Shown: piece after piece, positions 35,266 to 45,141 of the stretch | How positions within the stretch are numbered: the first letter of the stretch is position 1 | Layout: each line of letters begins with the position of its first letter | From: Raoultibacter massiliensis | Lineage (GTDB): Bacteria; Actinomycetota; Coriobacteriia; Coriobacteriales; Eggerthellaceae | Direction: 5' to 3' | Length of the DNA: 64,000 bases | Assembly (NCBI RefSeq): GCF_900199545.1 | Contig: NZ_LT962671.1 | Span: forward strand, 2,065,415-2,129,414 | Made by a program: the position numbers and the translations under genes | The notes under the pieces: model-generated | What the model was told of the DNA's origin: nothing | Databases searched by the model: none | The model's input: only the letters and a program-made list of their open reading frames with translations

Positions 35266-36189
35266 ATGCCAGCACTCTATCGGATCACCGATCGCCTCGA
35301 AGCCATCGATCCCCAGCAAAAGACCAACCCCTCGGAGCTCATTGTTGAAGTGCTGCGAACCGAAGAGCTCGGCTCCATCGGCATCGGCGACGCGGATGCG
35401 CTCGAATCGCTTCGCAGCCTTGCTGCGTCTCAAAGCTCCTACGTCGATGTGTTCCCCGACTGCATGATCGGCTCTCTTTCCATACCGAACAAAGCGCAGC
35501 TGCTCGAAGACCCTTCGTGCTTCGGCTTCTATCTCGATGCAACGCGCCTTATCTTCGTCGACGACGGAGATCTTTGCGAATCGATTCTCAACGAGATAGC
35601 GAAAGCCCGCAGAGCGCAGAATCCGACGATCGCCCGCGTGCTCTACGAGTTTTTGAAGTTCGCCGTGAAGGACGACACCCTGTTTTTAGCCGACGTCGAA
35701 GAAAGGCTCGGCGATACCGAAGAGAGCATCCTCAACCGAAAACGGCACGTGACGAACCACCACATGCTGCAAATCAGAAGGAAGATACTGCGCCTCGATA
35801 GCTACTACCAACAGCTTTCGGATATGAGCAGCATCATGAGCGACGACGAGCATCACCTGCTCACCAAGGAGGAGCGGCGGCTGTTCCACCTGTTCTCCCA
35901 GCAGACCGACCGGCTTATGCAGCGCGCCCAATCGCTCAAAGACTACAGCCTTCAGCTGCGCGAGCTTTTTCAGATGCAAATAGACACCCAACAAAACGAA
36001 ATCATGCGATGGTTCACGGTCATCACGACCATCTTCGTGCCGCTCACTCTTATCACCAGCTGGTACGGCATGAACTTCCAAAACATGCCCGAGCTCGCCT
36101 CGCCGTTCGCCTACCCCGCCATCATCGCCATCTGCGTCGTGCTCGTAATTGTCGAGCTGCGCTTTTTCAGAAAGAAGAAATGGCTCTGA
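35266..36189 (+). CDS. CorA-family divalent cation transporter
   Basis: 307 aa. Cytoplasmic alpha/beta and long helical stalk domain, then two C-terminal membrane helices with the YGMNFQNMPEL loop, the GMN signature of CorA Mg2+/Ni2+/Co2+ channels. Ends in a basic tail (RKKKWL). Start at 35266 with GAAGGAG upstream. A TATAAT at 35181-35186 is a probable -10. Convergent with the uracil-DNA glycosylase gene and divergent from the DUF4436-like gene. Confidence 0.88.
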   Translation: MPALYRITDRLEAIDPQQKTNPSELIVEVLRTEELGSIGIGDADALESLRSLAASQSSYVDVFPDCMIGSLSIPNKAQLLEDPSCFGFYLDATRLIFVDDGDLCESILNEIAKARRAQNPTIARVLYEFLKFAVKDDTLFLADVEERLGDTEESILNRKRHVTNHHMLQIRRKILRLDSYYQQLSDMSSIMSDDEHHLLTKEERRLFHLFSQQTDRLMQRAQSLKDYSLQLRELFQMQIDTQQNEIMRWFTVITTIFVPLTLITSWYGMNFQNMPELASPFAYPAIIAICVVLVIVELRFFRKKKWL

Positions 36190-36226
36190 GCCCCATGCCG
36201 CTCACGCCCGAGGACAAGGCCCGCAC

Positions 36227-36880
36227 CTAGGCCTCCTCGCCGCCAAACGCCAGCTGCTCGGCTTCGGGCTCGCGCTTAGCCGGCTCGATCGATTTCGGAT
36301 CGGGCGTTTCGGCCAGCAGTGCGCCGAGCGTGCGGAAATCCGTTTCCATGACATCGCGCTTGCTTCGATCGTAAATCGCCGCCGCCGGATGGAAGATCGG
36401 AAACACCTTGAACTTCCCCGCCCGCTGAAGCTTGCCGTGCAGCCGCGTGATGCCCACATCGGTCTTGAGAATGAACTTGGTTGAGAAATTGCCGAGCGTC
36501 ACGATGAATTCCGGATCGATCGTGCGCGTTTGCTCGCGCAGGTACGGCGTGCACAGCTGGATCTCCTCGGGCTGCGGATCGCGATTTCCCGGCGGGCGGC
36601 ACTTGAGCACGTTTGCGATGTAGATATCCTCGCGCTTGAGGCCCGCAAAAGCAAGGAGCTCGTTGAGGTACTGGCCCGCCGCGCCCACGAACGGCTCGCC
36701 CTGGAGATCTTCGTTTTTCCCTGGAGCCTCACCGACGATCATAACGCGAGCCTGCGGATTCCCCACCCCGAATACGATTTGCGTGCGGCCCTCGCATAAC
36801 GCACATTTCCTGCACGCTTCAACTTCGGCCCTAATCTGATCCAAAGGAATATGCGGTTTCTTCATAGCTGTCCGTTCCAT
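36227..36880 (-). CDS. Family 4 uracil-DNA glycosylase (iron-sulfur type)
   Basis: 217 aa. Removes uracil from DNA. Motif GEAPG (residues 50-54) binds the uracil pocket and HPAA closes the active site; cysteines at 23, 26 and two near residues 92 and 108 are the usual [4Fe-4S] ligands. Start at 36880 is chosen for length agreement with the family; an ATG at 36975 in the same frame would add 32 unrelated residues. It follows alr on the same strand. Confidence 0.88.
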   Translation of the reverse strand: MERTAMKKPHIPLDQIRAEVEACRKCALCEGRTQIVFGVGNPQARVMIVGEAPGKNEDLQGEPFVGAAGQYLNELLAFAGLKREDIYIANVLKCRPPGNRDPQPEEIQLCTPYLREQTRTIDPEFIVTLGNFSTKFILKTDVGITRLHGKLQRAGKFKVFPIFHPAAAIYDRSKRDVMETDFRTLGALLAETPDPKSIEPAKREPEAEQLAFGGEEA

Positions 36881-36990
36881 CGTCGTTTTACCCTCGATGC
36901 GCGCATCGCCGCCCGAAACGCCTTCGGGAGCCTTTCCCGTACCCGCCACACGCCGATGCTCCTCGATGCGGCGCATGCTCACCGAGCCGC

Positions 36991-38265
36991 TCATACGTAT
37001 ATTCGCGGCATCCGATGCGAAAAGCCGATGACGATCTCGTGCGGCACCGTGCCGAGCATGTTCGCCATATCGTCGACCGTCACGATCGAATCGCCCTGCC
37101 GCCCGACGACGACGACCTCGTCGCCTATCTGCGGATCGAGCCTGCGTCGGTTCCCGTATACGCGCATATCCACCTCGAACATACACTGGTCCATGCAGAT
37201 GTTGCCGACCTGGCGACACCGTTGCCCATCAAGGATCACATCGATTCTGCCTGAAAGCTCGCGGCGATACCCGTCGGCGTAGCCAAGCGGCAACGTGCAT
37301 ATCTTCACGCTGCCGGGGCTTCGGTACTGCATCCCGTAGCTCACGCCCTCGCTCATGGGCACCAGTTTGACCTCGGTGATGCGTGCATGAACGCTCATGG
37401 CGGGATGGAGATCAACCATACGGCGCGTTTCCTGACACGGATAAAACCCGTAGAGCGAGATGCCCAGGCGCGCCATGTCGAAGTGAACATCAGGGTAGCG
37501 GATGATGGCCGCCGAGTTGGCCGCATGCACGATGCCGGGATTGATGCCCGCTGCGCGCATGGCGTTGATCGCTTCGATGAAGCGCTTCGTCTGAATCTGG
37601 AAATCGAGCGTTTCGGGGCAATCGGCTGTTGCAAAATGCGTGAACGTGCCGACCAGATCGAGCGCGCGGTGGAAGCTGACCTGCGTCATGAACTCCACGA
37701 CCTCGTCGTGGCGTATGCCGATGCGGTTCATCCCGGTGTTTATCTTCAAATGGTATGGAGCCCTCACCCCGAACGCATCCGCCGCCTCGCCGTACTGTAT
37801 GGCGAACTCGGGCGTATAAACCGTCGGCATGATTTTGTAGGCAAGCAGGAGGGGGATGGAAGCAAGCGGCGGCTCGGCCAACACGAGGACGGGAGCGTTG
37901 ATAAGCGCCTCGCGCAGCTCGATGGCTTCATCAACCGTCGCAACACCGAGGTATTCGGCACCCGAATTGAGCGCGGTTTTCGCCACCTTCACCGCACCGT
38001 GCCCGTACGCATCGGCCTTCACCACGGCCATCAGCCGTCGACCCCGCCCGATGCATTGGCGGGCAACGCCGACGTTGTGCCTGATGGCTGCAAGGTCGAC
38101 CTCGACCCACGCCCATCGGCGATCGCGTGCGGGAATAGTCGCGAGCTTTTCCGGATCAAAAGCGAGCTTCCCCGACGCCGATATGACGTCGCGCGCAAAA
38201 TCGATGGGCTGCTTGACGCTTCTCTGGGAATACATGCTCGAATAATCGCTACGGTGCTCGCTCAC
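36991..38265 (-). CDS. alr: Alanine racemase
   Basis: 424 aa. Supplies D-alanine for peptidoglycan. PLP lysine is Lys83 in VVKADAYGHG; the second catalytic tyrosine region VSYGMQYRSPG and GYADGYRR are present. The first 45 residues form an extension not needed for the fold. GTG start behind GAAAGG. Upstream of the glycosylase gene, possibly one transcript. Confidence 0.95.
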   Translation of the reverse strand: MSEHRSDYSSMYSQRSVKQPIDFARDVISASGKLAFDPEKLATIPARDRRWAWVEVDLAAIRHNVGVARQCIGRGRRLMAVVKADAYGHGAVKVAKTALNSGAEYLGVATVDEAIELREALINAPVLVLAEPPLASIPLLLAYKIMPTVYTPEFAIQYGEAADAFGVRAPYHLKINTGMNRIGIRHDEVVEFMTQVSFHRALDLVGTFTHFATADCPETLDFQIQTKRFIEAINAMRAAGINPGIVHAANSAAIIRYPDVHFDMARLGISLYGFYPCQETRRMVDLHPAMSVHARITEVKLVPMSEGVSYGMQYRSPGSVKICTLPLGYADGYRRELSGRIDVILDGQRCRQVGNICMDQCMFEVDMRVYGNRRRLDPQIGDEVVVVGRQGDSIVTVDDMANMLGTVPHEIVIGFSHRMPRIYV

Positions 38266-38447
38266 GAAAAAGCCTTTCTCTTAGCTCGTCCCTAGTATAG
38301 CGCACGGGTCGACGGTGCAGCAGCGTCCGATCCGACTGCATGAAGAATTCTCGCCTTGCAGAACCGATTTGACGCACTCGCCCGCAATCCGTTCTCCTTT
38401 CGCATGTTTCGAGCTTCGGTATAATGTGCACGAAAGGGAGGGACGCC

Positions 38448-39929
38448 GTGACAGCCAGAAAGAGTTCATTGCTTATCGCCATAGGCTCAGGCATCAATCT
38501 AAGCCTCTACGGCATTGGCGTATGGAACGGGAGCACAACGCTGACGAACGGCGGCCTGTTCGGCTCCGCTGGTCACGAACTTATTGATTGGTATATATGG
38601 TTCGCGACAATCGGCTTGCTGGCGGGCATATTTCTCCGAGCCGCCATTTCCATGCTGACCGGATCCAACGGTCGGTTTCATGCGCAAACAACCTTCTGGG
38701 CCGTCGCCGCCGCAGCAGCATCGCTCTTAAGCGGCTTTTGGACCAGCAGCGTTCCCGCCATCTGCATCACCGCCTTTTGCACTGGATGGGCGTTCGCTTG
38801 CCTATCGGTGTTTTGGGTGGTGCAACTGCATTCCGCATCGTCCCGAACCCGTATTACCCTGCCGCTCATACTGCTCTGCTCGGCAATCATAAACGCCTGG
38901 TACGCCATCGCCCCCCAGAACCAACTGCATGCGTATCTTGGCTGCTCGCTCCTTGCATCTGCGGCCTGCAGCATTCTGCTTCTCGCTGGAAGCAGAAAAG
39001 ACGACGCCCCTTCGCAGCATCGCATAACAAACGTAAGAGAGAAATACGTACCGGCCTTTTCCCGTTTCGCCGAAGTCGTCTTCTGCGTTATCGCATTGCA
39101 AATCATCGCCCCCGCCATGAACTACATGGGGCTCATGAACACGATAGACCCGGGCACTCAACTGGCGGTCGTCTGCGCTGCGCAAGCAACAGCCGCCATC
39201 GTTGTATTTCTCGCCTTGAAGCTGATCAACGCCCCGCTACGCTCGGTCCAGTTCTTCAAGTACGTAACCCCCGTGCTGATCATCGCCCTTTTCCCCGTTC
39301 CGTTTGCCGGACACGCGTACTCTCTCATCATGCTATTCGCGGGCTCGTGTCTGCATTTCGTCGTGGTCAACGCATTGTTCTGGGTTGACTCCATAACGAT
39401 TGCCCGTAAAGGCAATCTGGTTTTCGAATTTTTCTACGCCACGGGACTTTTCGTTTTGATGGTTGTTTGCGTGATTCTCGAGCAGGTTATGCCGATGATC
39501 CTTCAGGCATCAAACTCGACCGAACTGCTCTTGGTGTTCGGCGTGTTTTTCTGCATCTACATACTCAGCATGGCATTCATGTTCGCACGGCGGCGCAAAC
39601 GAGAGTCAGCTCATATCGAATCGCCGGCCCAATCAAGCGACGATGAGCCGTCTTCGCTTGCGAAGCCCCTTTCGGGGAAAAGCGCTTCGGGACAGGCAAT
39701 CGATTCGCAAACCGTTTCGCATATCGTCCAAGACCGGCATCAACTCAGTGGCAGAGAGGCGGAAATCCTCGAAATGCTCTTGCGTGGCAAAAACGTTCCC
39801 GCCATTGCGGAAGAACTCGTCATATCGCAGAATACAGTGCGATCCCATGTGAAGCGCATCTACCGCGCAACCGACGTCCACACGAGACAAGAGCTCATAA
39901 GCTACTGCGAAAGCATCGACCTGACGTAA
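38448..39929 (+). CDS. Membrane-bound LuxR-family regulator
   Basis: 493 aa. About twelve membrane helices and a LuxR helix-turn-helix at 433-493 (LSGREAEILEMLLRGKN...HVKRIYRATDVHTRQEL). I use the GTG at 38448, preceded by AAGGGAGGG; the upstream ATG at 38424 lies inside the -10 TATAAT (38420-38425). The Tat-exported OYE-type reductase gene starts 118 bp downstream on the same strand, and is the likely target. Confidence 0.83.
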   Translation: MTARKSSLLIAIGSGINLSLYGIGVWNGSTTLTNGGLFGSAGHELIDWYIWFATIGLLAGIFLRAAISMLTGSNGRFHAQTTFWAVAAAAASLLSGFWTSSVPAICITAFCTGWAFACLSVFWVVQLHSASSRTRITLPLILLCSAIINAWYAIAPQNQLHAYLGCSLLASAACSILLLAGSRKDDAPSQHRITNVREKYVPAFSRFAEVVFCVIALQIIAPAMNYMGLMNTIDPGTQLAVVCAAQATAAIVVFLALKLINAPLRSVQFFKYVTPVLIIALFPVPFAGHAYSLIMLFAGSCLHFVVVNALFWVDSITIARKGNLVFEFFYATGLFVLMVVCVILEQVMPMILQASNSTELLLVFGVFFCIYILSMAFMFARRRKRESAHIESPAQSSDDEPSSLAKPLSGKSASGQAIDSQTVSHIVQDRHQLSGREAEILEMLLRGKNVPAIAEELVISQNTVRSHVKRIYRATDVHTRQELISYCESIDLT

Positions 39930-40047
39930 AATCACCTAGGTTACCGTCGAATCACCCATTTTGAGACACGCCTCCCCTGTCCGAAATCTTACTCTTGTTG
40001 AGCCCCAAGGGGGCAAAGACACAAAGAGGAATGAGGAGGATCTTATT

Positions 40048-42297
40048 ATGGGAAGCATATCAAGACGTTCTTTTCTGGCTGGCTCCGCATTGACTGCAGG
40101 CGCGTTTGCCTCGTTTGGCATTGCAGGATGCGCTCCAAAGGAGCCCCAGACCGTAGCGGAGGATGGCGCCGTGGGAGCCGCCAGCAGCACCGATACGCGC
40201 ACTCACGCCGCAAACCTCAACCCCCAGACCGATCAACCCGAAGTCGCCAACGGCACGTGCCCCTCGCTTTTCACCGGATGGTCCATGGGCTCGCTCGAAC
40301 TTCCCAATCGCATCGTTAAATCAGCCGCTGGATATATCGGCGTCACTTCCCAGGGAATCCTCGGCGACCTGCATCTGCAACATTACGCCTCGCTTGCCAA
40401 AGGTGGCGCGGGGATTGTCTACTGCGATGATTTCGCCGAGCTGTACGACCATTTCAAAGCCATTCCCGACGTGGGCAAGTTTGTCGACTGGACAGAAGAC
40501 GACTTGAAAGCCTTCACGCAGAACATTCACGACAACGGAAGCCTCGCCGGTTATCAGCTTGCCACGATGGGTCTCGTCTTCAGCGGCTTCGAGGAAGACC
40601 CCAACGCCTTGTTTCAGTCATCGGATTGCATGGATATGACCGCCCAGGAAATCCAAGACCTCATCGCGGACACAATCAAGGCGGCAGGCGTGCTCAAAAA
40701 TTGCGGTTTCGATTGCGTTGAAATCAACGCCGCAGGCGAGAACATCGGCCAAACCTTCATGTCGCGCAACCGCAACAAACGAGACGACGAATACGGGCCG
40801 CAGACCTTCGAAAACCGCACCAGATTCGTATGCGAAGTCGTCAAAGGAATAAAAGATACATGCGGCGCAGATTACCCAGTGCAGGTTCTCATCAACGGCG
40901 TTGAGGAAAACGACAAGAACGTCGGAGACAACGCCCTCTTTACCACGGTAGAAGAGAACAAAGCGATGTGCAAACTCATCGAAGAAGCAGGTGCCGACTC
41001 TCTCCATGTTCGTATCGGGCCTTGCGGTATGCACGTTGCGGAATTTGCAGGCGATCTGTATTTTGCCGGCTTCGGCATCGAGGGGACCACAGGTTACGGC
41101 ACCCAGTTCGATTTCGAGCGCCATTGGCAGGGGATGCTCAAGAGCGACCGCTCCGGCTTGGGAATCATGACAAAAGCGGCAGCCGAAATAAAGAAGGCCG
41201 TTTCCATTCCCGTTGGTGCCGTTACTTACATGGATCCTGCACGTGACCCCGAGTTTTTCGAAAAGCTTGTCGCCGAAAACGAGCTTGACTTCATCCTCAT
41301 GAACCGCCCCTTGAGCGTAGATCCCGAGTACCTCATCAAACTGCAAGAAGGGCGCCTCGATGAAATTCGCCCTTGCACGCGCTGCATGCACTGCCACTGG
41401 GACGCCAGCGGAGATGGCAGTCTCACATTCAGCTGCCGTACAAACGCCGCACATCCCTTCAGGTTTGCCTCCGGCCAGCTCACGGGAAGCTATCAGCCGG
41501 AGCCTGCCGAAACCGCCAAGAACGTACTTGTAGTGGGAGCGGGCCCGGCCGGCATGGAAGCAGCACGGGTGGCAGCCGAACGGGGACATCATGTAACGCT
41601 CTGCGAACGGAAGAGTTCTCTTGGCGGCCTTCTGCCATTTGCCAGCAACGTAAAGGGCCCGCACGAGAACCTGGCTCCCTTCAAGACCTACCTCGAAAAA
41701 CAACTCGAGGTTTCCGGGGTAGAGGTCATCACCAACCAAGAAGCCGATGCCGACTTTATCAACAAGCAGAATCCCGACGCAGTGGTTATCGCCGTAGGCA
41801 GCAAGCGCGACACGCTCGGACTTTCGGAGACCAGTGGCACAAACGTTGTCTCCATCGATGATTTCATGACCTCCGAAATTGCCGACAACGTCGTGGTGGT
41901 AGGTTCAAACGCCCAAGCCATCGACGTCGTCATGTACCTGATTGCCCAAGGCAAGCACGTTCAAGTCGTGACCCCCAGCGCAGCGAGCGAAATCGGCGCA
42001 GGGCACTCTTACTGGATCAAGACGTACACGCAGCCCATCATCAAGGCCCTTGGCACCCGCTTCTGGCCCGAAGCGACCGTCTCCAGCATCGGAGATGGCA
42101 CCGTTACCGTCACTTCCGATTCCGGTGTCGAAGTCGAGCTGGCATGCGGCACGGTTATCGAAGCGTTGGACGGTCTTCCGAACACCGATCTCGCCCAAGG
42201 GCTATCCATGGAGGTATACACCGTGGGCGATTGCGATAAGCCGTTTAACATTGGCGAAGCCATCTGCGCAGGCAATGCTGCCGCACGGCAAATATAA
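40048..42297 (+). CDS. Tat-exported Old-Yellow-Enzyme-type FMN/[4Fe-4S]/FAD reductase
   Basis: 749 aa. Tat signal SRRSFLAGS and GIAGCAP at residues 5-30, then an FMN-binding TIM barrel, a cysteine cluster C-x2-C-x2-C-x13-C (CTRCMHC...FSC) and a C-terminal FAD/NAD(P)-type domain (GAGPAGMEAARVA, then VGSNAQAID). This is the 2,4-dienoyl-CoA reductase/BaiCD-like layout, normally cytoplasmic; export is unusual. The C-terminal domain may take electrons from another carrier than NADH outside the cell. GAGGAGG upstream of the ATG. Substrate may be an enone or cinnamate-like compound. Confidence 0.85.
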   Translation: MGSISRRSFLAGSALTAGAFASFGIAGCAPKEPQTVAEDGAVGAASSTDTRTHAANLNPQTDQPEVANGTCPSLFTGWSMGSLELPNRIVKSAAGYIGVTSQGILGDLHLQHYASLAKGGAGIVYCDDFAELYDHFKAIPDVGKFVDWTEDDLKAFTQNIHDNGSLAGYQLATMGLVFSGFEEDPNALFQSSDCMDMTAQEIQDLIADTIKAAGVLKNCGFDCVEINAAGENIGQTFMSRNRNKRDDEYGPQTFENRTRFVCEVVKGIKDTCGADYPVQVLINGVEENDKNVGDNALFTTVEENKAMCKLIEEAGADSLHVRIGPCGMHVAEFAGDLYFAGFGIEGTTGYGTQFDFERHWQGMLKSDRSGLGIMTKAAAEIKKAVSIPVGAVTYMDPARDPEFFEKLVAENELDFILMNRPLSVDPEYLIKLQEGRLDEIRPCTRCMHCHWDASGDGSLTFSCRTNAAHPFRFASGQLTGSYQPEPAETAKNVLVVGAGPAGMEAARVAAERGHHVTLCERKSSLGGLLPFASNVKGPHENLAPFKTYLEKQLEVSGVEVITNQEADADFINKQNPDAVVIAVGSKRDTLGLSETSGTNVVSIDDFMTSEIADNVVVVGSNAQAIDVVMYLIAQGKHVQVVTPSAASEIGAGHSYWIKTYTQPIIKALGTRFWPEATVSSIGDGTVTVTSDSGVEVELACGTVIEALDGLPNTDLAQGLSMEVYTVGDCDKPFNIGEAICAGNAAARQI

Positions 42298-42317
42298 CGA
42301 GAACCCAGCCAAATGTT

Positions 42318-42342
42318 CAAGGCGCCCGCAAAGGGCGCCTTG
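42318..42342. terminator. Terminator between convergent OYE-type and mogA genes
   Basis: CAAGGCGCCC-gcaaa-GGGCGCCTTG, perfect 10-bp stem. Short or absent T-tracts on both sides. Confidence 0.75.
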
Positions 42343-42359
42343 GCGCTTTCGCAGAAAGC

Positions 42360-42842
42360 TCAGTGGCCTTCCCCCGCCATCATCGATACCGCATGGCCGA
42401 GTGCGGGAAGAACTCCCTCCCAATTCTCGCATGCGGCTTTCTTGCTACCGGGCAGATTGATGACGAGTGCGCGCCCCCGCTGCATGCAGAGCGCTCGCGA
42501 AAGCATAGCGTGCGGCGTGATTGCAATGCTGTGGGCTCGCATGGCTTCCGCTATGCCGGGTACGTTTCGGTCGCACACGTCTTGAGTGGCTTCGGGCGTC
42601 ACATCGCGCAACGAAAGGCCGCTGCCTCCGCAAGTGAGAACGACATCGACCTCCAGGTTGTCGGTCGCCTCCACGATGGCGGCGGCTATATCGGCCCGCT
42701 CGTCCTTCACGACAACGTGGCTCGCGCACTCCCAGCCTTGCTCGGCAATGCGCTCTTCAAGCGCCGCTCCTGCCGTGTCTTGACTCAGATCGCGTGTGTC
42801 GGAGCAGGTTACGATCGCGAAGCGGACGGACTTATCTGGCAT
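42360..42842 (-). CDS. mogA: MogA/MoaB-type molybdopterin adenylyltransferase
   Basis: 160 aa. MoCF-domain protein with TCSDTR, TCGGSGLSLRDVTPEAT and INLPGSKKAA, the MogA substrate-binding motifs; it adenylylates molybdopterin before molybdate insertion. Start at 42842 with AGAAGGAG upstream; earlier in-frame codons lack support. It follows moeA by 101 bp on the same strand, the usual pairing in Moco synthesis, and may support the molybdoenzymes of this genome. Confidence 0.9.
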   Translation of the reverse strand: MPDKSVRFAIVTCSDTRDLSQDTAGAALEERIAEQGWECASHVVVKDERADIAAAIVEATDNLEVDVVLTCGGSGLSLRDVTPEATQDVCDRNVPGIAEAMRAHSIAITPHAMLSRALCMQRGRALVINLPGSKKAACENWEGVLPALGHAVSMMAGEGH

Positions 42843-42943
42843 GGTCGAACTCCTTCTCATCGGCTTTGCACGAATCGGTTCGTAAGCCACGGTGCCCGGC
42901 GGCATAGCAGCCAGCCGTCAGGCACCGCAGCATGGAGGGCTTC

Positions 42944-44200
42944 TTAAAGGCTCAGCTCTTCGGCCACGTCGAGCAGCACGCACTCGACGACCGATCCGGC
43001 CGTGCGGGATTCCAGCCCCTCGGGCATAATGGCCATGCAGTTGCTGCGCTGGATGACTCCGAACAGCCCTGAGCTTTGGTTTCTCGCAGGCGCCACGATG
43101 TACTCGCCTTCGTCGTTTTTATACAGCGTCGAACGCAAGAATATGCGGCGCGGATCGTTTTTCTTAACATCGCGGGAAAGCCGCGCTTTGATGCGCGGGC
43201 GCTCGAAATAGCGATAGCCCTGCATCTTGCGCAAAGCAGGGCGGATTATCATCTCGAACCCGACGTACGCCGCCGCCGGATTGCCCGGCAGCCCGAACAC
43301 CGGCTTGCCGTCGACGATGCCGAAGGTCTGCGCTTTGCCCGGCCGCATGTTAACGGTTGTCATGAGAAGTTCGCCCAAGCGCTCGACCACCGGCTTGATG
43401 AAATCGAAATCTCCGTTCGAAGCGCCGCCGCTCGTGATAACGAAATCATGCGTAGCGCAAGCGCTCTTCACCGCATCGGCGAGCGCATCTTCGCTATCTT
43501 CGACAATCGGAAGGATATCGGGAATGCCACCCGCCGCCTGCACGCTTGCGGCAAGGGCGAAGCTGTTCGAGTTGCGGATCTTGCCTCCCGTGGGAACCTC
43601 AGTGGGATCGACGAGCTCCGATCCGATGGAGATGATGGCAACGCGCGGGCGCTCGTAGGTGGCAACCTCCACGATTCCGCAACCCGCAAGAAAACCGATG
43701 CCCGCGCAGCTGATAACTTCGCCGGCTTCGACAATGGCCTCGCCGGCCTTCGCCTCTTCGCCTGCCTCGCGGATGTTCGAGCCGACTTTGGCAGGAGCCG
43801 AGAACGACACGGTGCTGCCCGGCTTGCCGTCGCCCTCTACGGGTTCGACGATCTCGTATTTCACAACCGCATCGAGCACTTCGGGAATGGGGGCGCCCGT
43901 CATGATGCGCACGCATTCGCCATGCTCGACCGAACCGTCGTACCAATCGCCAGCTGCTACTTCTGCGATGACCTTGAGCTGAACCGGATTCTGTTCGTTC
44001 GCCTGCTCGATATCGGCGGCATACAGAGCATAGCCGTCCATGGCGGAATGCGCGAATGGCGATATGTCGATGTCGCTCGTCAGCGCATAGGCGCTCACTC
44101 GTCCGACGACATCGAGCAGAGGAACGGTTTCGGTGGGAAGCGGCTCAACATGCGACAGCACAAGCGAACGGGCTTCTTCAAGCGAGATCATTTCCGGCAC
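42944..44200 (-). CDS. moeA: Molybdopterin molybdenumtransferase
   Basis: 418 aa. Inserts molybdenum into molybdopterin-AMP. MoeA N-terminal region with HSAMDGYAL, then MoCF domain with SIGSELVDP, TSGGASNGDFDF and GLPGNPAAAYVGFE, and the beta-rich C-terminal domain. Start taken as GTG at 44200 with GGGGAGAG upstream; an ATG three codons later is the alternative. Operon partner of mogA. Confidence 0.93.
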   Translation of the reverse strand: MPEMISLEEARSLVLSHVEPLPTETVPLLDVVGRVSAYALTSDIDISPFAHSAMDGYALYAADIEQANEQNPVQLKVIAEVAAGDWYDGSVEHGECVRIMTGAPIPEVLDAVVKYEIVEPVEGDGKPGSTVSFSAPAKVGSNIREAGEEAKAGEAIVEAGEVISCAGIGFLAGCGIVEVATYERPRVAIISIGSELVDPTEVPTGGKIRNSNSFALAASVQAAGGIPDILPIVEDSEDALADAVKSACATHDFVITSGGASNGDFDFIKPVVERLGELLMTTVNMRPGKAQTFGIVDGKPVFGLPGNPAAAYVGFEMIIRPALRKMQGYRYFERPRIKARLSRDVKKNDPRRIFLRSTLYKNDEGEYIVAPARNQSSGLFGVIQRSNCMAIMPEGLESRTAGSVVECVLLDVAEELSL

Positions 44201-44338
44201 AGGTATCTCTCCCCTCTTAATGAGCGCGATGCGAATTCCAGCCGTCTGAGGCGGCCCCCTTTGGCTTCGCGCGATTCAATGCACGTCGTCCATTATAGCG
44301 CTAGAAGAATAAGTTTCATCAAAAGGTTTGCACCATGC

Positions 44339-44746
44339 TCAGAGTTGGCGATTCGCGAGAAAATCAGCTGGTGTGCACGCGCGCTGATCGTCAGGGAAAT
44401 GCTTGGTGTTTCCCGTGACGAGAATGGCGTCCCAACATTGCGCGGCATCGTAGAACTTCTGATCATCAAGATCGCGGCAGAGCGGGAATGCGTATCCGCG
44501 CACAACGGGATCGGCGCAGCATCCAAACGTTCTTACAGTCCCAAGAATTGCATCGACCTCGGCTCGATCGAAGGCAAACTTAGGGCGCGCAAGCACCGCC
44601 TCGTATTCGCGATACATAGCGGCTGAATACACCAGACCGAACCGTCTTTCGATGCAAAGCCGAACCAAACGGGCCGGATTGCCGTAATCGAGATGCTGCC
44701 ACAGCGCCGAAACGAGGACGTTGGTATCCAAGATAATGTATGTCAT
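44339..44746 (-). CDS. PIN-domain toxin (VapC-like)
   Basis: 135 aa. PIN RNase fold: ILDTNVLVSAL with the first Asp, the Glu in YREYEAVL, and CRDLDDQKFYD with the later Asp residues. It would cleave RNA when freed from its antitoxin. Its gene begins 9 bp after the end of the antitoxin gene on the same strand. Belongs to the COG1569-type PIN group. Confidence 0.85.
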   Translation of the reverse strand: MTYIILDTNVLVSALWQHLDYGNPARLVRLCIERRFGLVYSAAMYREYEAVLARPKFAFDRAEVDAILGTVRTFGCCADPVVRGYAFPLCRDLDDQKFYDAAQCWDAILVTGNTKHFPDDQRACTPADFLANRQL

Positions 44747-44755
44747 GTTTCGAGC

Positions 44756-45041
44756 CTAGCCCTGTGCTTGCTCTGATCGATGCGAGGAGATCTCTCGCTC
44801 GATGTCCTCCTCTGAGATCGGGCGGCCTTCCGTCTTATCCCATAGGGCATGCAAGGTCCTCATGGCCATCCACTCATCATACGAATGGACCGCATCGTTG
44901 AGGGTATCGAAATCGGAAAGGTCGATCATCATGAGATCGATTTTTCCGTTCGTGCTGATATACGCGCACCCTTGCTTCCGGGCCGCATCGCATATCGCCT
45001 TCGTTTTTTGAAGCAAGTTCGCTTGATGTATATATATTCAC
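44756..45041 (-). pseudogene. Phd/YefM-like antitoxin with apparent frameshift
   Basis: The 86-residue in-frame part (AICDAARKQGCAYISTNGKIDLMMIDLSDFD...) matches a Phd-type antitoxin without its N-terminus; it would have to start at a poor TTG. The missing end is in another frame from a GTG at 45041 (NIYTSSELASK). Removing one base in the A-run on the minus strand (45004-45009) joins both into a normal antitoxin. So this is a recent frameshift, programmed slippage on six As, or an assembly error. Confidence 0.65.
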
Positions 45042-45085
45042 ATGATGACAAGGCCGATGGCCGTCGGTAACCAGTTAAGCGCGGC

Positions 45086-45118
45086 TCGGGTCGGGCAAAA
45101 CAATCTTGCCCGACCCGA
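45086..45118. terminator. Terminator of the FAD reductase at 45142
   Basis: TCGGGTCGGGCAA and TTGCCCGACCCGA, perfect 13-bp stem, 7-base loop. No clear T-tract. Confidence 0.75.
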
Positions 45119-45141
45119 ATGAAAGCTCCGTGCGCTATCGC

